Assembly (NCBI RefSeq): GCF_963678635.1
Contig: NC_087070.1
Coordinates: forward strand, 33,743,955-33,807,954
Direction: 5' to 3'
Length of the DNA stretch: 64,000 bases
Origin: Symsagittifera roscoffensis
Taxonomy: Eukaryota; Xenacoelomorpha; Acoela; Convolutidae
The translations under genes were made by a program, and so were the position numbers. The notes beneath the pieces are model-generated. The model was not told the DNA's origin. It saw only the letters and a program-made list of their open reading frames with translations, and made no database searches. Below are positions 11,201 to 21,164 of this stretch, one piece after another (positions within the stretch are counted from its first letter, which is position 1; each line of letters opens with the position of its first letter).

Positions 11201-11540
11201 TACCAAGCAGTTTGAGCATGAAACTAAATGTGATCACCGGGCAGAGGTTCGGTATGGTGCGACAAGGAAGCGAAATACAATCAATCATCTCGGTAGCGGG
11301 ACACCAAGTTATCATAAAACTGAGTGAACCATCAGAGTTCACTTTGATGCATTTGGACTGCAGATTACCTGAGGCAGGTGGAGCCACGCACTGAGTCAAG
11401 AGCTGTGCGAGCACTACTAACAACGGGTGGCACTCGAATAAAGAAGCTTCACGGACGCTATATGGAAGTTTATGGACCGTTTCAAGTGATGCTGAACGTC
11501 GATGGAATTAGCATCTACACTAAGACATATGTGACAACAG
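8235..11540 (+). pseudogene. gag: gag of element 1 (broken): coiled coil, RG-rich region, capsid, zinc knuckles
   Basis: Gag would form the virus-like particle and package element RNA. ATG at 8235 (MSLDKSRIPK) is supported by the matching start in element A. Pieces follow in different frames: 8235-8630, 8570-9163, 9036-10229, 10258-10707 and 10762-11394. In order they show a basic N-terminus, an acidic Ser-rich part, a coiled coil (about 9200-9540), an RG/GRG-rich tract (about 9630-9700), a capsid-like Retrotrans_gag region (about 10030-10550), a damaged first zinc knuckle that keeps only its distal H and C (about 10640-10680), and an intact second one, CFFCNLEGHLKSDC (about 10795-10840). A 30-bp in-frame duplication lies at 9061-9114, and a 17-bp deletion near 10215 cuts the capsid. 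Confidence 0.85.
9061..9114 (+). repeat. 30-bp tandem duplication inside gag
   Basis: The unit CAAAGCCCGAATCTCGACCA plus ten bases occurs once fully at 9061-9090, and its first 24 bases recur at 9091-9114. Element 2 has one copy at the equivalent place (about 41380-41403). The 30-bp step keeps the frame. Confidence 0.8.
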
Positions 11541-11880
11541 ACAGTGACCAATAGGACAGATCGATTTGGGTGAAGAAGAACTTACAGTCCGTAAGATAGG
11601 CCATGACGCCATGATGGAGCAGGACGCGGTTCACATTGGATAAGAAGCAGATGTGACTGCACATCTGCTTGACACGAATGAAAAGAAAATCGGAGTCACA
11701 GGGCTTCTGGACACAGGAGCGGTAGTGAGCGTGATGCCGATAAAAACTTGGGAGGACGGGATCTTTGGATGATCTTCTTGGTAGTAGAGAATCTGGATGA
11801 CTCCGACCAATTCATCTTGGGCAGAGATTTTGTGAGGAATTTCGACGTGATGATTGACGTGAACAGCGGTCTAAAAGGAT
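11541..11880 (+). pseudogene. Aspartic protease of element 1 (internally deleted)
   Basis: Retroviral-type aspartic protease that would cut the Gag-Pol polyprotein. The active-site triad DTG is intact at 11710-11718, in the context GLLDTGAVVSVMP. Soon after, at about 11750, the sequence jumps from KTW to the GRDLW segment. Element 2 has about 126 bp more here (about 43990-44125), including the flap region. The join lies at a TGGGA shared by both sides, so it looks like a microhomology deletion. In-frame stops upstream (for example TAA at 11641) also break it. Confidence 0.8.
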
Positions 11881-12422
11881 TAGAAACCCGGACCGGAAGT
11901 ATTTTAAGAAACCGATTAATAGAATAATAACAGATGAAAACAAGGTACCAATCTTTTTAGATACAAAGATAAAACTTCAGCCAGGACAGGCTGTGGTAGC
12001 AATTTTTAGAATGAGGAATTTGAATTCGTTAAGTTATAGTAAACAGTTTTGTTTGATACCGAATCCAAATTGTCAAAGCTCAGTGATTTTAGTCCGGAGC
12101 TTCTCGGTAACTCGAAACGGACTGTGTGTCAGTGTGTTATTGAACACACTGGACATCACGGTTTAAATCCAGCGTGGACAGAAACTTGGTTACGCTTTGC
12201 CGATGAGGACCGACTATGAAGAGACACAAAACTTGAAGAGGTATAGTGTGAAAGACTGTCCTAATCAAGCCAATAAAGATAAAATTTTAAAGGGGATTAA
12301 TGAAATAAAATCTATTCATAAACTGTTTTCAATGAAGTCTGAGACGGACGACGGCTTGTCGAGCTGCTCGAATTTTCTGGAACGCCCCCTAGTCATATGA
12401 ACTAGAATCTGACAAACCGGTT
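11881..12422 (+). pseudogene. Protease-RT linker of element 1 (degenerate)
   Basis: This stretch aligns with 44215-44780 of element 2. The recognisable coding piece, 12197-12400, contains DYEETQNLKRY and KDCPNQANKDKIL, which also occur in element 2 at 44560-44650. It is the spacer that precedes RT in the polyprotein. Frames are broken on both sides. Confidence 0.6.
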
Positions 12423-13470
12423 TTGCCAGAAATAGAACACTTGAAAGGGAAAAGAGGCGAGGGAGATTTTGAACTATTGCGGGCGGTTTTAAATCAGAAC
12501 GCGGTTGTATTTTCAAAACACAAGGCGGATATTGGTTGTTGCAACTTCGTCGAACACGAGATCGAATTAGAAGAAGGCGTTGTTCCGCACAGGGAAGGCG
12601 CAAGACGAATGACGCCACATAAATTGGAAGCGTGCAGAGCAGAAATAGAAATGTTGCTCGAATACGACAAGATATAACCCTTGAAATTGCCATGGGCTTG
12701 CGGGGTAGTAATGGCGAAAAAGAAAGGGGGCAGCTTAGGTTTTGTTGCGACTTTCGCTAGTTGAACGCGGTAACAATAAAAGATGCGTACCCGATACCGC
12801 GGATAGACGAGAGCCTCTCTAAACTTGGCGATGCCAAGTTCTTCACCACATTGGATTGGGTTCTGCCTTCTGGCAGGTCCCTCTGGGAAAGAAGAAGGAT
12901 ACAGAAAAGACAGGATTCGCATGTGAGTTGGGGTTGTATCAGTGGAAGAGGATGCCCTTCGGCTTGTGCAACGAAACGACCACTTTTCAAAGACTGATGG
13001 CTCAGGCTTTGACCAGAGTGACGAAGAAGTACGGGAATCTTGTGATTTGTTACGTGGATGAAGTGGTCATGGCAACACCAACCCTGGAAGACCACATTGA
13101 TTGGCTCGATGAGGTCTTTGGATACACGAAAAGAGCAGGCTTGAAATGCAAACCATCAAAATGTGAAATCCTCAGGGATTCAATCAAGTGTCTAGGAAGA
13201 GTGGTGAACAGGCATGGCGTGAGGCCACACCCGGAAGCAGTAGAAGCTGTGTTGACATGGAAGGCTCCCAGAACGAACACACAGCTCCTGAGCTTTCTAG
13301 AGTTTGCCAATTATTACCGTGAGTTCATAAAAGGATATGCAGACAAGGTGTATCCCATGCAGAAGCTGATGCGCAACAAAGGAAAGAAGTTCGAATGGAG
13401 CGATGAAGCTCAAACTGCCTTCGAAAACATAAAGCGGGAACTGTGTGAAGCGCCAGTGCTAGGCATGCCT
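12423..13470 (+). pseudogene. pol: Reverse transcriptase of element 1 (stops, frameshifts, YVDE)
   Basis: Copies element RNA to DNA. The order is the CCNFVEHEIELEEG segment (about 12537-12575), DFR (about 12750), DAYPIPRIDESLSKLGDAKF (about 12780-12840), the fingers/palm segment, LYQWKRMPFGLCN (about 12935-12975), YVDEVV (13051-13068) and the thumb with CLGRVV. These are Ty3/gypsy RT hallmarks. The second catalytic Asp of YVDD is Glu here (GAA at 13060-13062). A stop in GATATAACC near 12676 and a frame change near 12850 also inactivate it. Confidence 0.9.
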
Positions 13471-13860
13471 ACTGAAAAGGGTATGTATGTTCTTGACACA
13501 GACGCATCAGTAGTAGCCATCTAGGGAGTACTGCATCAGGAGCAGGAATGGAATGGAAGAACCGTTCTCCGTCCCATTGCATATGGCAGTAAGGTGTTAA
13601 GTGACACTGCGATGAAATATGGTGCACCAAAAGCAGAAATGTTTGCAGTAGTCACATTTGTGGAAAAGTACCGCGCATAATTAGGGCGCGCTCCCTTTAT
13701 GTTACGCGTGGCCAACAGAGCGTTATCCTGGTTGGAGGCATACTCGATGGATCAGAGTTATATTGGTAGATGGATAGTGAGATTAGATGGCTACCGCATG
13801 ATAATCGTGCACAGGATGCGTGACAAACACCAGAATGCTGACAGCCTCAGCAAGAAAACC
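13471..13860 (+). pseudogene. RNase H of element 1 (two nonsense codons)
   Basis: Degrades RNA in the RNA-DNA hybrid. Acidic residues in order: DTDAS (about 13495), the Glu of FVEKYR, and the terminal Asp of NADSLS (about 13835). The VDNRAL Asp seen in element 2 reads VANRAL here (about 13707), a lost catalytic Asp. A TAG at 13522-13524 replaces the Ser codon of element 2, and a TAA at 13678-13680 replaces a Tyr codon. Order and spacing directly after RT are normal for Ty3/gypsy. Confidence 0.85.
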
Positions 13861-14656
13861 GAGTTCTATGAAAGATTGGAACAGAAGCAAGCCAACCAGG
13901 CGGAAATCATGGAAGGTTTCTCGTTTCTGGACAAAGAAACTTTTGAAGCGCTTCCCTTGACGAGATGGTTGGATAAGTTTGGACATCCAATCCCAGGAGT
14001 TACTCGTAGAGAAAGTAGCCGAGATAAAGATTCTATTCAAGAATGACCCGGTGCCCTTGGACCTGTTACTGCGCTCGAACCTGGTCCAGCAGGAACTCTC
14101 TCGCATGATCATTAACAGCCTCTCATTATTGGATAAAACGGTGCAGGTCACACCGCAAGTGATGCGGATGCTGGGTGGATTGTTAGAGAGAGAAGTGACC
14201 CCGAGTGGGCAGCAGCTATGGCGTCACTGACAGTCAGTGAGAAGGTAAAGATCATGCCGTCAAGACGACAACACAAAGAAAACGAGAGGGATTGTAGGAC
14301 AATAGTTCAGCAACTAGTATCCTCAATACCTCACGAGCTTTTAACCAGTACTTCATACAGTCGGAAAGAACATGGGAACGATAAGCAAAAAAAAACATTA
14401 CCTTTGAAGACCAAGATAAGGAAGGTGAGGGGGTTGAACGAAACCTGGTGCAAGATTGTTTGTCCGGGAAGACGAACAGTGAGAAGAGCCGGCGGGTTCA
14501 AGATCAACACCCGGGCAATGATGTTTGTCCAGGGAGCCTGATGTAGATGAGAAAGTTCCAGATCAGAAACAGGACCTCGAGAATAAAGTTTGATGGATGC
14601 AATGAAGGCACAAAACTGATCTGGAGGATGGGACGTGCTATATCGCAGACTCTTCA
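13861..14656 (+). pseudogene. RNase H-integrase linker of element 1
   Basis: Frame-broken pieces (13699-14046, 13979-14230, 14218-14541, 14547-14738) align with element 2 at 46200-47100. Recognisable shared segments include ETFEALPLTRWLDKFGHP (about 13940) and SNLVQQELSRMIINSLSLLD (about 14080). I recognise no separate enzyme. The linker is about 0.8 kb longer than usual between RNase H and integrase, which adds to the element's size. Confidence 0.6.
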
Positions 14657-15301
14657 ATGGATGACAACTCCCGGAACTCAGGAATCGACACCTACTCAGA
14701 CAGGAACTCGAGTTCAGGATCGGAACTGTCATTGCTAGCGATCCACACACTGCTAGTGGAGACTCGAGCAAGGGATCTGGACAGGGAGGTATATCAAGAC
14801 CCTGACAGTGATCGCTACCTCATACCAGGTGAAAGAGTCTTTGATAACGCAGCGGATGATCCTGAAACAATAGCGGTATCGAAACGTTCGATAAGTCTGT
14901 TGCCACAAAAAGAGGTAGTCAGGACCGATCTTCAGCCGTTCGAAAAAGAAACACAGCCGTTGGCGAAGATTTGATGCGTTAAGATGGAAGAAGACACGCA
15001 TCAGACCATTGAGCTGAATAGTCAAATGAGAGTCATGAAGACGTACTTGAAGACAAGATACAGACTCTCGGACCTACTAAGAGCGCGGAGAAATAACCGC
15101 CTGGTAAGCAACCTGAAAAGATGGATCGAAAATGGTGCTCCGGACAAAGGAGACCTGGAGGAAGACAGTTACCTTATTCTGAGACAGTACTTTTTGCAGA
15201 AAGAGGGAAGGTTACATCTGAACAAGGACGGGATAGTGAATTGCAAGAGAAGAGATGAAGACAAAGTCCTGTACAAGTATAACGTGATAGTGTTGCCGTG
15301 A
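14657..15301 (+). pseudogene. Integrase N-terminal region of element 1; catalytic core deleted
   Basis: Pieces at 14657-14974 and 14984-15301 match element 2 at 47097-47690 and end in the strand DKVLYKYNVIVLP, which normally leads into the HHCC zinc-binding domain. The next bases jump to sequence past the integrase. The HHCC motif, the DDE core and the GPF module, about 0.95 kb in element 2 (47690-48650), are all absent. A short repeat (GTGATAGTGTTG) at the join suggests how the deletion formed. This copy could not integrate by itself. Confidence 0.8.
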
Positions 15302-15369
15302 TAGTGTTGGCAATGAAGTCGTAGAGGAAGAAACAAGTCCACCACTGGACCTTGATCCAAAGGAGATGA

Positions 15370-15867
15370 TTGAAGCGGATGAAGAAACCTTACCCTATGC
15401 AGAGGAGGACTGGCAAGACCCAGAACAAAAGGAGGTTCCTAAGAATTTGGAACCAGATCTTCCGTTCACGATACAGTTCTCGACAAAATGACAAGAAGAA
15501 ATATAACCCCTACGGCGATGACTTCGTGGTAGACAGGATAGATCTGAGGAAGATAGTGGAAGAAGTGGTGGGTCTAGAAGGAATAACCGTGTCGCAAGAC
15601 ATCGACATAGTAGATGACCACGATCAGCAATGGGTCGAGGACCGGTCAAATCCCGAGGTAGAATTCGACGATGAGCAACAGCAGTCCTACAAACAAGATC
15701 TGACGAATCTGCGTGTCTTGGAATGGCTGAATGAAATGACGTCGGACCCAAAGGAGACAAGTGTCACAATTCAAGATGTAGATCGTGAAGGCATGAAATA
15801 CATGAAAACCGAACGAGAGGATCCTTCCTGGTCTGCCCAGGAAGGGCGACTACTGATTCCGGCTTGA
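15370..15867 (+). pseudogene. Pol C-terminal tail of element 1
   Basis: An acidic 165-codon open stretch aligns with 48650-49100 of element 2. Shared landmarks are YNPYGDDFVVDRIDL, WLNEMTSDPKE and VTIQDVDRE. No enzyme motif is visible. It stops at 15865-15867, just before the macrodomain. Element 2 has 13 more bases here, and restoring that length would put this tail in frame with the macrodomain, so the stop looks secondary. This tail probably tethers the macrodomain to integrase in the ancestral polyprotein. Confidence 0.65.
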
Positions 15868-15875
15868 TATCCGGT

Positions 15876-16517
15876 ATGCGATCGACGGGGACGTCGAAGG
15901 ATATTTTTGTCCGGGGAATGGGGGTAAGACTTACCCACACTGAAAAATTATTAATAAAAAAACCAAGAATAGCAAGAGAGACAGGAGATTTAGAAGCAGA
16001 AACAGGCGAAGACCCAAGGAAACCGGACATAGGGAGGTTAGTTGGGTCATATCTTAACTTACCAAATGAATATTCAAGTAGCATAATACTAACAGATAGC
16101 GATTTCATACTCACAAATAGAACATGTGCGATAGCAATCACAGCAGACATGAGTTTTAAGACAGCGTTAGCAGTAGATTTTAAGAGAGAATATAAAAACA
16201 TAGAATTCCTTTGGAAGCAAAGACCAGGAATAGGGGGCGTAGCAGCCTTGCCTCCGGCGGCGTCACAGATACCGGGAAAATACTTATGCTTCTTGGTGAC
16301 GAGGGCGACGGAGAAGCGGCACGTGGACCTGGAAAACCTAGTCTTGTCCTTTACGAGATTGAAGGACTTCCTTGTGGAAAAGGAAGTGAAGAATTTTTCG
16401 CTTCCAGTGTACGATCCGAACAGAGGACGACTGGATCCACGGGAGCTGTACGCACTGATACACGTAATCTTCTCTGATACCAATATACAAGTATACTTAC
16501 ATAAGAAAAATTACTGA
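15876..16517 (+). CDS. Macrodomain protein (OARD1/Poa1-like) carried by element 1
   Basis: Open from ATG 15876 to the stop at 16515-16517. The fold signature matches ADP-ribose-binding macrodomains of the OARD1/TARG1 and Poa1 type: the CAIAITADMSFKTALAVDFK segment lines up with their 'HCVSADL..GAGIAV.FK' strand-helix, KYLCFLVTRATEKRH with 'YYLITKKRA..KP', and GRLDPRELYALIHVIF with 'GCGLDRL.W..V..MI..VF'. The Asp at 16434-16436 aligns with the catalytic Asp of OARD1, and the last strand is IQVYL. Family members bind or remove ADP-ribose. Here it may counter host ADP-ribosylation or process a nucleotide, which is inference. Comparison with element 2 suggests it was once the C-terminus of Pol. 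The Gly-rich loop is weaker than usual, so activity is uncertain. Confidence 0.7.
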   Translation: MRSTGTSKDIFVRGMGVRLTHTEKLLIKKPRIARETGDLEAETGEDPRKPDIGRLVGSYLNLPNEYSSSIILTDSDFILTNRTCAIAITADMSFKTALAVDFKREYKNIEFLWKQRPGIGGVAALPPAASQIPGKYLCFLVTRATEKRHVDLENLVLSFTRLKDFLVEKEVKNFSLPVYDPNRGRLDPRELYALIHVIFSDTNIQVYLHKKNY

Positions 16518-16920
16518 AGTATAGGCTGAGTTTAGGTGGCATGCAGGTGGGCGTCATACTAAAATGTGTGTGTTATGTGTGACATGTGTGTTTTGTTATG
16601 TTATGTGTTGTGTTATTAAGACCCTGGGTAAGAGGGGGTTAGTGACCATGAACAACCGAACGACGATCTTAGGAATAGTTCCAATGTTTGGACTGTCCAA
16701 TCTTAGGTCGAATTCCAAAATTTTAGAAGCTGATTGATTTTAAAAAATTTTAGGATCAAAATGTTTTTATATGTCTGTTGTAAACCAATTTTAACAAAAA
16801 ATTAGTGTAAAGCTGACAAGTGTGATATTCGTGACCTCTTTTCTAGATCCTGATTGATCGTTTAATTATTCACTTGAGTTCAAATCATTGAATCAATAAC
16901 AGAATCAAACCTGAAAGAGA
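16518..16920 (+). other. Non-coding gap between pol-macrodomain and ORF3
   Basis: AT-rich with a GT-rich stretch (about 16565-16612). It has no ORF shared with element 2, although the DNA itself aligns with 49791-50156. TTTTCTAG at 16839-16846 looks like a nematode-style 3' splice site about 75 bp before the ORF3 ATG and could allow ORF3 expression from a spliced RNA. In element 2 the same place reads TTTTCTAT, so the AG is lost. The splice role is inferred. Confidence 0.5.
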
Positions 16921-17536
16921 ATGGATAATTTCAACTTGGACGAACTGATGGACCTGGCAGAAGCATATGTAGGACCGATGGTAGATGCAATCTATCGGAG
17001 GCTAATGGATCGAGACTTCGCTCTGGAGGACCCAGAGGTAGTCATGTTGCTGATCGCCCTGATAAACATCTTGGGCATGATAACCGTCCGGACCGCCCCA
17101 CGGAAGTCTTATTGATGGCAGCATATGGAGAAAGGGGAGTACTAGAACGCCCGAACATGAGAGTGATGAGGCGGAGAAACAGGGCTCTCTCGCAGGGAGT
17201 GACTTGGAGAATGAGCCTGGATTGGGAAGTTCGAGGACCTACCAGCCAGGTGAGATGGTAGGTCCTAGGCATGGTTTGAGAAGAATGCTTCAGGAGATGA
17301 ACAGCGAGGCTGCCTCATCTAGTTCACAACTGAGAGCAGCTGTGCCACCAAAGAATGCGAGAGTAGAAGAAGAGGTTCAAACAAACGAGATTATGCAAGA
17401 TCTCAATGGGACGACAGAAGAACTGGAGAAGACTGGAAGGGAGCTGGACGAGATGACCAAGACCATGCTCAGTATAGAAGAAAATAGGGACATGTGGAAG
17501 AATTTGTTTGAAGACTGCAACAAGAAGCAAAGGTGA
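16921..17536 (+). pseudogene. ORF3 N-terminus with coiled coil (element 1)
   Basis: The N-terminal piece, 16921-17115, is acidic and helical (LDELMDLAEAYVGPMVDAIY). After a frame change, 17204-17536 has a Ser-rich part and a heptad-like coiled coil (about 17360-17530, with EELEKTGRELDEMTKTM). Element 2 has the same order at 50157-50820, with a longer open piece. A coiled coil could mediate multimerisation; no known family is recognised. Confidence 0.55.
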
Positions 17537-17609
17537 AGAAATAGAGCGCTTGAGGTGAGAATACAAGCAGCGATCGGAGCGTCTGTCATTAACGACAGCC
17601 TTAGAAAAA

Positions 17610-18779
17610 GTGATACCTACAAGTGATGTTTCTTGTGGGCAGTCCCCGATGGAACACTTGACGACTCGAGAAATGAGTCAGACTATAGAAACGCGACTCC
17701 TGGCTACAACTGGTCGAGTGACGATTACGGATCCGAGTGACACCTTAGGTGACCTAGTCGTGGAGCAAACGGTGAGGAAGCTGATAGAGACATCAGGACG
17801 ATTGGTTGCCAATAGGAATGCGCCAGGTTCCGGGGTGACTGCACCCTATGGAACAATCGATGACACGGGCAGAGTACAACTCTCTCAAGACGTGATGACC
17901 AGAGAGGGAGTTAGCAATGCAACATCATCAACAAGGAGCTCTAAGGTCCCAGACAGAAAGATACGAGAGATGCCGGCGAAGAAAGTGTCCCGAGTGATTG
18001 ACGTGCAAAAGAACAACCAGTTGAAGTATAGCTTCAGAGGAGTTCCGGATACGGATCCGAGAGCCTGCTTCAATCGATCGACTTGGAGCCCAGCAGTAAA
18101 CATGCAGCAACCGCCACTTGGGACATCACATCTGATACTGGGGGACAGATTGGTCAGAGTGCTCCAAAATTTGAGAACTTCCTGGATCACCACGGTGATA
18201 ACTTTTGGAGCCGCAACGATAGCCCAGTTATTTCGGATGGTGGAGCTGATGAACCCAGGGAGAATCCTTAACGTAATGATCCTAGTAGGGACGAATAACA
18301 TATCGAGAAGCTCAGATGAGGAAGAGGCACAATGGGAGTCAATGATGGTGTGCCTATTTACTACTGTCTGGCAGAGATTCAACTGCGCGGTACTGACCTT
18401 CTGCACTGTACCAATGAGCACGAAGACGTTGACAGCAACAGGGAGAAGACACAATGAAGGAGCAATCAGGTGGAACAACATCCTAAGGAATCTTGCGAGT
18501 CGGAATGCTGGACGGATGATCCTTATAGAGATTGAGCACGAGCTGAGAGCTATGGATCAGGCCAGTCTGACTACTGACGGGATCCACTTTTATATCATTG
18601 AAGGACAAGCCTGGTTTAACCAAGTCTTCCAGGAGCGATTAGATGAAATGGAAGTAGAACTCCTCGACACAGGAGTGCTGAAGAAGGAAGAAACATCGAA
18701 TAAACCGGCAATTTCAACCTTTGTGCCTCCTAACTTAGAAAAAAGTTTGGGAACGGTCCCAGCCGTGACGACCCAATAG
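17610..18779 (+). pseudogene. SGNH/GDSL-hydrolase-like domain of ORF3 (element 1), nucleophile lost
   Basis: A 389-codon open stretch. The first part is a low-complexity linker. From about 18110 the SGNH blocks appear in order: block I LILGDRLVR (18129-18155), block III ILVGTNNISR (18279-18308) and block V TTDGIHF (18570-18590), with the family's alternating strands and helices between. SGNH enzymes cleave ester bonds using the block I Ser and the block V Asp-His. Here the Ser position is Arg (AGA at 18147-18149), whereas element 2 keeps GDSLV. This copy is therefore probably catalytically dead although its frame is open. Confidence 0.7.
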
Positions 18780-18816
18780 GCCGCAAAACTCTAGCGAACC
18801 AGGGAAAAGAACGGAC

Positions 18817-19402
18817 GTGCAAGATCATTTGAGGAAAGCGCCCACGAGAAGAACCATCAATCCTAGACGAAGATTAGGGCCTGTCAACCCGACAGCGGAA
18901 ACGACCAGCACCTCTAGATCGGATACGCAATCAGAGACGACGAGCACCAGTCGAGAGGAGCTACGCCCAAACAGGAGCTCTTTGATGTGGTCGAGGTCCA
19001 TACCTTCTCACTGGCACATATACAAGGATGATCTGATGAAACTGAACCTTCAGACGGTGAGCTTCGCAGCAGATGCCATGAGGATGTTGTACGGAGCGAG
19101 ATTGTCTGTCAACGGACTGTACTCTATAACAGGCGTGGACTGGTTAATAGCTGCTGGCAATCATCTCTACAACTGCCTTGAAGTTTGCCGATTTAGTGGG
19201 ACTGCCCTCGAACAACACAATGGGTCCAGTGAATGCGAGACCGTTACAAGACGTGAAGCTGAATCACGATGAAGGGAATCGAGAAGAAAGACCCGGAAGT
19301 TTCCTGACAACGAGGGGGCCAATTGGAGAACATGTAAAGATCTTCAGGCAGGTGAAAGTACCCCCAGGCCACGTGAAAGAAAGAGCGTACCCGAAGAAGT
19401 GA
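18817..19402 (+). pseudogene. Linker between the two SGNH-like domains of ORF3 (element 1)
   Basis: Thr/Ser/Arg-rich first half (TTSTSR repeated), then a small conserved module with WHIYKDDLMKLNLQTVSF and LSVNGLYSITGVDWLIAAG, which is also present in element 2 at about 51500-51630. A frame change lies near 19180. No family recognised. The repeated TTSTSR makes the first half look like a flexible linker. Confidence 0.5.
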
Positions 19403-20246
19403 ATCAAGAAGGTGATGCCCAAAGATACGGCGAATTGAAAGCGATAAAGAAAGATGAGACCATCTTCGCCGCGTACGACAAAGCAGAAATGAGTAAGGCC
19501 AAGATTATGATAGGTGCGAGTTCAGACTTTGTATATACCTCCAAGTCTCTGTTTTGGCCTGATGTTATAATGTTGGCAGCGGTCGACCTGGACCTAATGC
19601 AATCCGTGTCGATGGCGATTGGAGTACAAAAGCAGACAGATATGAACTCAATTACAATTGTGTTCGCTGGCATCAATGACCATCTACACAGCAGAAGTTT
19701 CCTGAGCACACTCAGAGAGCCTTCGACAGCCAAAGCCGCTGTATGGCCAGCTATAAAAGATATCCTCGAGTCAATGGGTGAAGTGGAGAATACCCTGAAA
19801 GAGGGTGCTTTACTAAAAGAACACCGAGAGCCGTGTTTGCACTGTCTCCTGGATATGCACATCTCCCGGATGGACTGAAGTTTGTGTATGCGATTGTGGC
19901 TTTGCTCTCGGAAGGGAAACATGATGTGATCATATCTACCCCCAAATCCCGAGATAGACATGAAGAATCTGAGGCCACTCAGAGCTGAATTACCTGGGGT
20001 GTGGTCGGACATCTCGAATGCGATTAGAGGACTCAAGGACCATTCACTACACATGCTAGTATTGGATGAAGTGCTGGGGTTGGAACTGTCCAAATTCAGT
20101 AGACAACTTAAAATGAAGCCAGGAATTGACGATGACTGTCGAGTAATCGTAGCGATGTCAAGCGATTTGTTGTTCCGAGGAATGGAAAAGAAGAAGAAGA
20201 AGAAGAAGAAGAGAGGAGAAAGAAATCCAAGGAAACCAGAACTCAC
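19399..20246 (+). pseudogene. Second SGNH-like domain of ORF3 (element 1)
   Basis: The visible motif is IVFAGINDHL (about 19657-19686), matching the G-x-N-D of SGNH block III. It is preceded by a strand ending IMIGASSDFV (about 19505-19535) that sits where block I would be; element 2 has IMIVANSDFV. No clear block V D-x-x-H is visible, so this may be a degenerate or binding-only relative. A frameshift near 19800-19880 and another at about 19950 split it. A GAA-type microsatellite at 20187-20212 adds a Lys-rich run not seen in element 2. The assignment is weaker than for the first domain. Confidence 0.4.
20187..20212 (+). repeat. (AAG)n microsatellite within ORF3
   Basis: About nine AAG triplets encode a Lys run. 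The equivalent place in element 2 (about 52580-52610) has AAGGAGGAAGGAGG instead, so the run expanded in this copy. Confidence 0.85.
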
Positions 20247-21164
20247 TTGGAAGCGATGGTTTTGAGGACGAAACCAGAGGCTAACCAGTGGCTGCACCTG
20301 ACCCCTCGAGTAGCGGCATTGGGCGCGGATTCTTTTGAGCAAGGCCCAGTAATGATCAGGAAGATCCATGCCTATTTAGTGAAGGAGGTGAACCTGGCCG
20401 AAAACGCTGAAGAGAAGTCAGCCGAGTTCGTAAACAGAGTGTGCCAAGTTACGCTGGAAGCTTTCTGGACCCAGAAAGTGAGGAGGGAAGAAGTCTTTGA
20501 CCGGACTGATGGCATGCTGGAAGGGCTAGAAGCCGGATTGATAGCGTCCTTCTTGGCGAAAATTTACCCAACACTTTCTCAATATTTGATAAAGGAATTC
20601 CTCCAAGCAGTAGTGGAAGTATCGATCGTTGAACTACTAGCCTTGTTCGTGACGTTTGGAGCAGAAAATTTTGTGAAAGGACCGGCGGTACTGCTCACCG
20701 AAGGAGTTTATAATTTGCGATTAGATGGACTTCTAACGTTGATTGCGATAACGCATGGAAACTTGGGAAGACTGATGAATTTAACACGTTACCCGGAACA
20801 GATGATAGGGGATGTGAATAAATTTGATATGAAGAAAGCCACAGATTCGTGGAATAAGATAGGAGATCTGAGACACACTCTCATCCAGTATCTCTTGCAG
20901 CAAAATCGCTTTGGAACAGGACAGGACGAGACGATCGAGAGGAAGAAAGACGTGAGACGACATGTTGGGGGCATGCCCCTACTAACTGATGTAATTTTAG
21001 CTATGAGGACTGATCCCTTAGCGTTGATCAGGGGAGCCACAGAGGAGCCACAGAGTGACAGTGATTTATGGACCAGCAGTCACGTTTGCGTTCCCCGATG
21101 TCAAGGTGGAAGCATACAGGAGGTCGGTGCTGCACCTGAACCTCATGTCAGCAGTGGACAGTAG
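20247..21164 (+). pseudogene. ORF3 helical region (element 1)
   Basis: A 305-codon open piece that reads as mostly amphipathic helices, including ALGADSFEQGPVMIRKIHAY, AEFVNRVCQVTLEAFW, VSIVELLALFVTFGAENFV and LMNLTRYPEQM. These are strongly conserved in element 2 (52630-53363). Some segments are hydrophobic but too broken by charges to be confident membrane spans. I do not recognise a family. The last 30 or so codons are out of the conserved frame, which continues at 21055. Confidence 0.55.

Noticed and set aside
15764-16483. 239-codon open frame on the minus strand
   Set aside because: It is the shadow of the macrodomain gene. The plus-strand product has recognisable fold motifs and is conserved in element 2.
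19404-20369. 321-codon open frame on the minus strand
   Set aside because: It is antisense to the SGNH-like part of ORF3, which is conserved in element 2 on the plus strand. The antisense frame shows no family motif.
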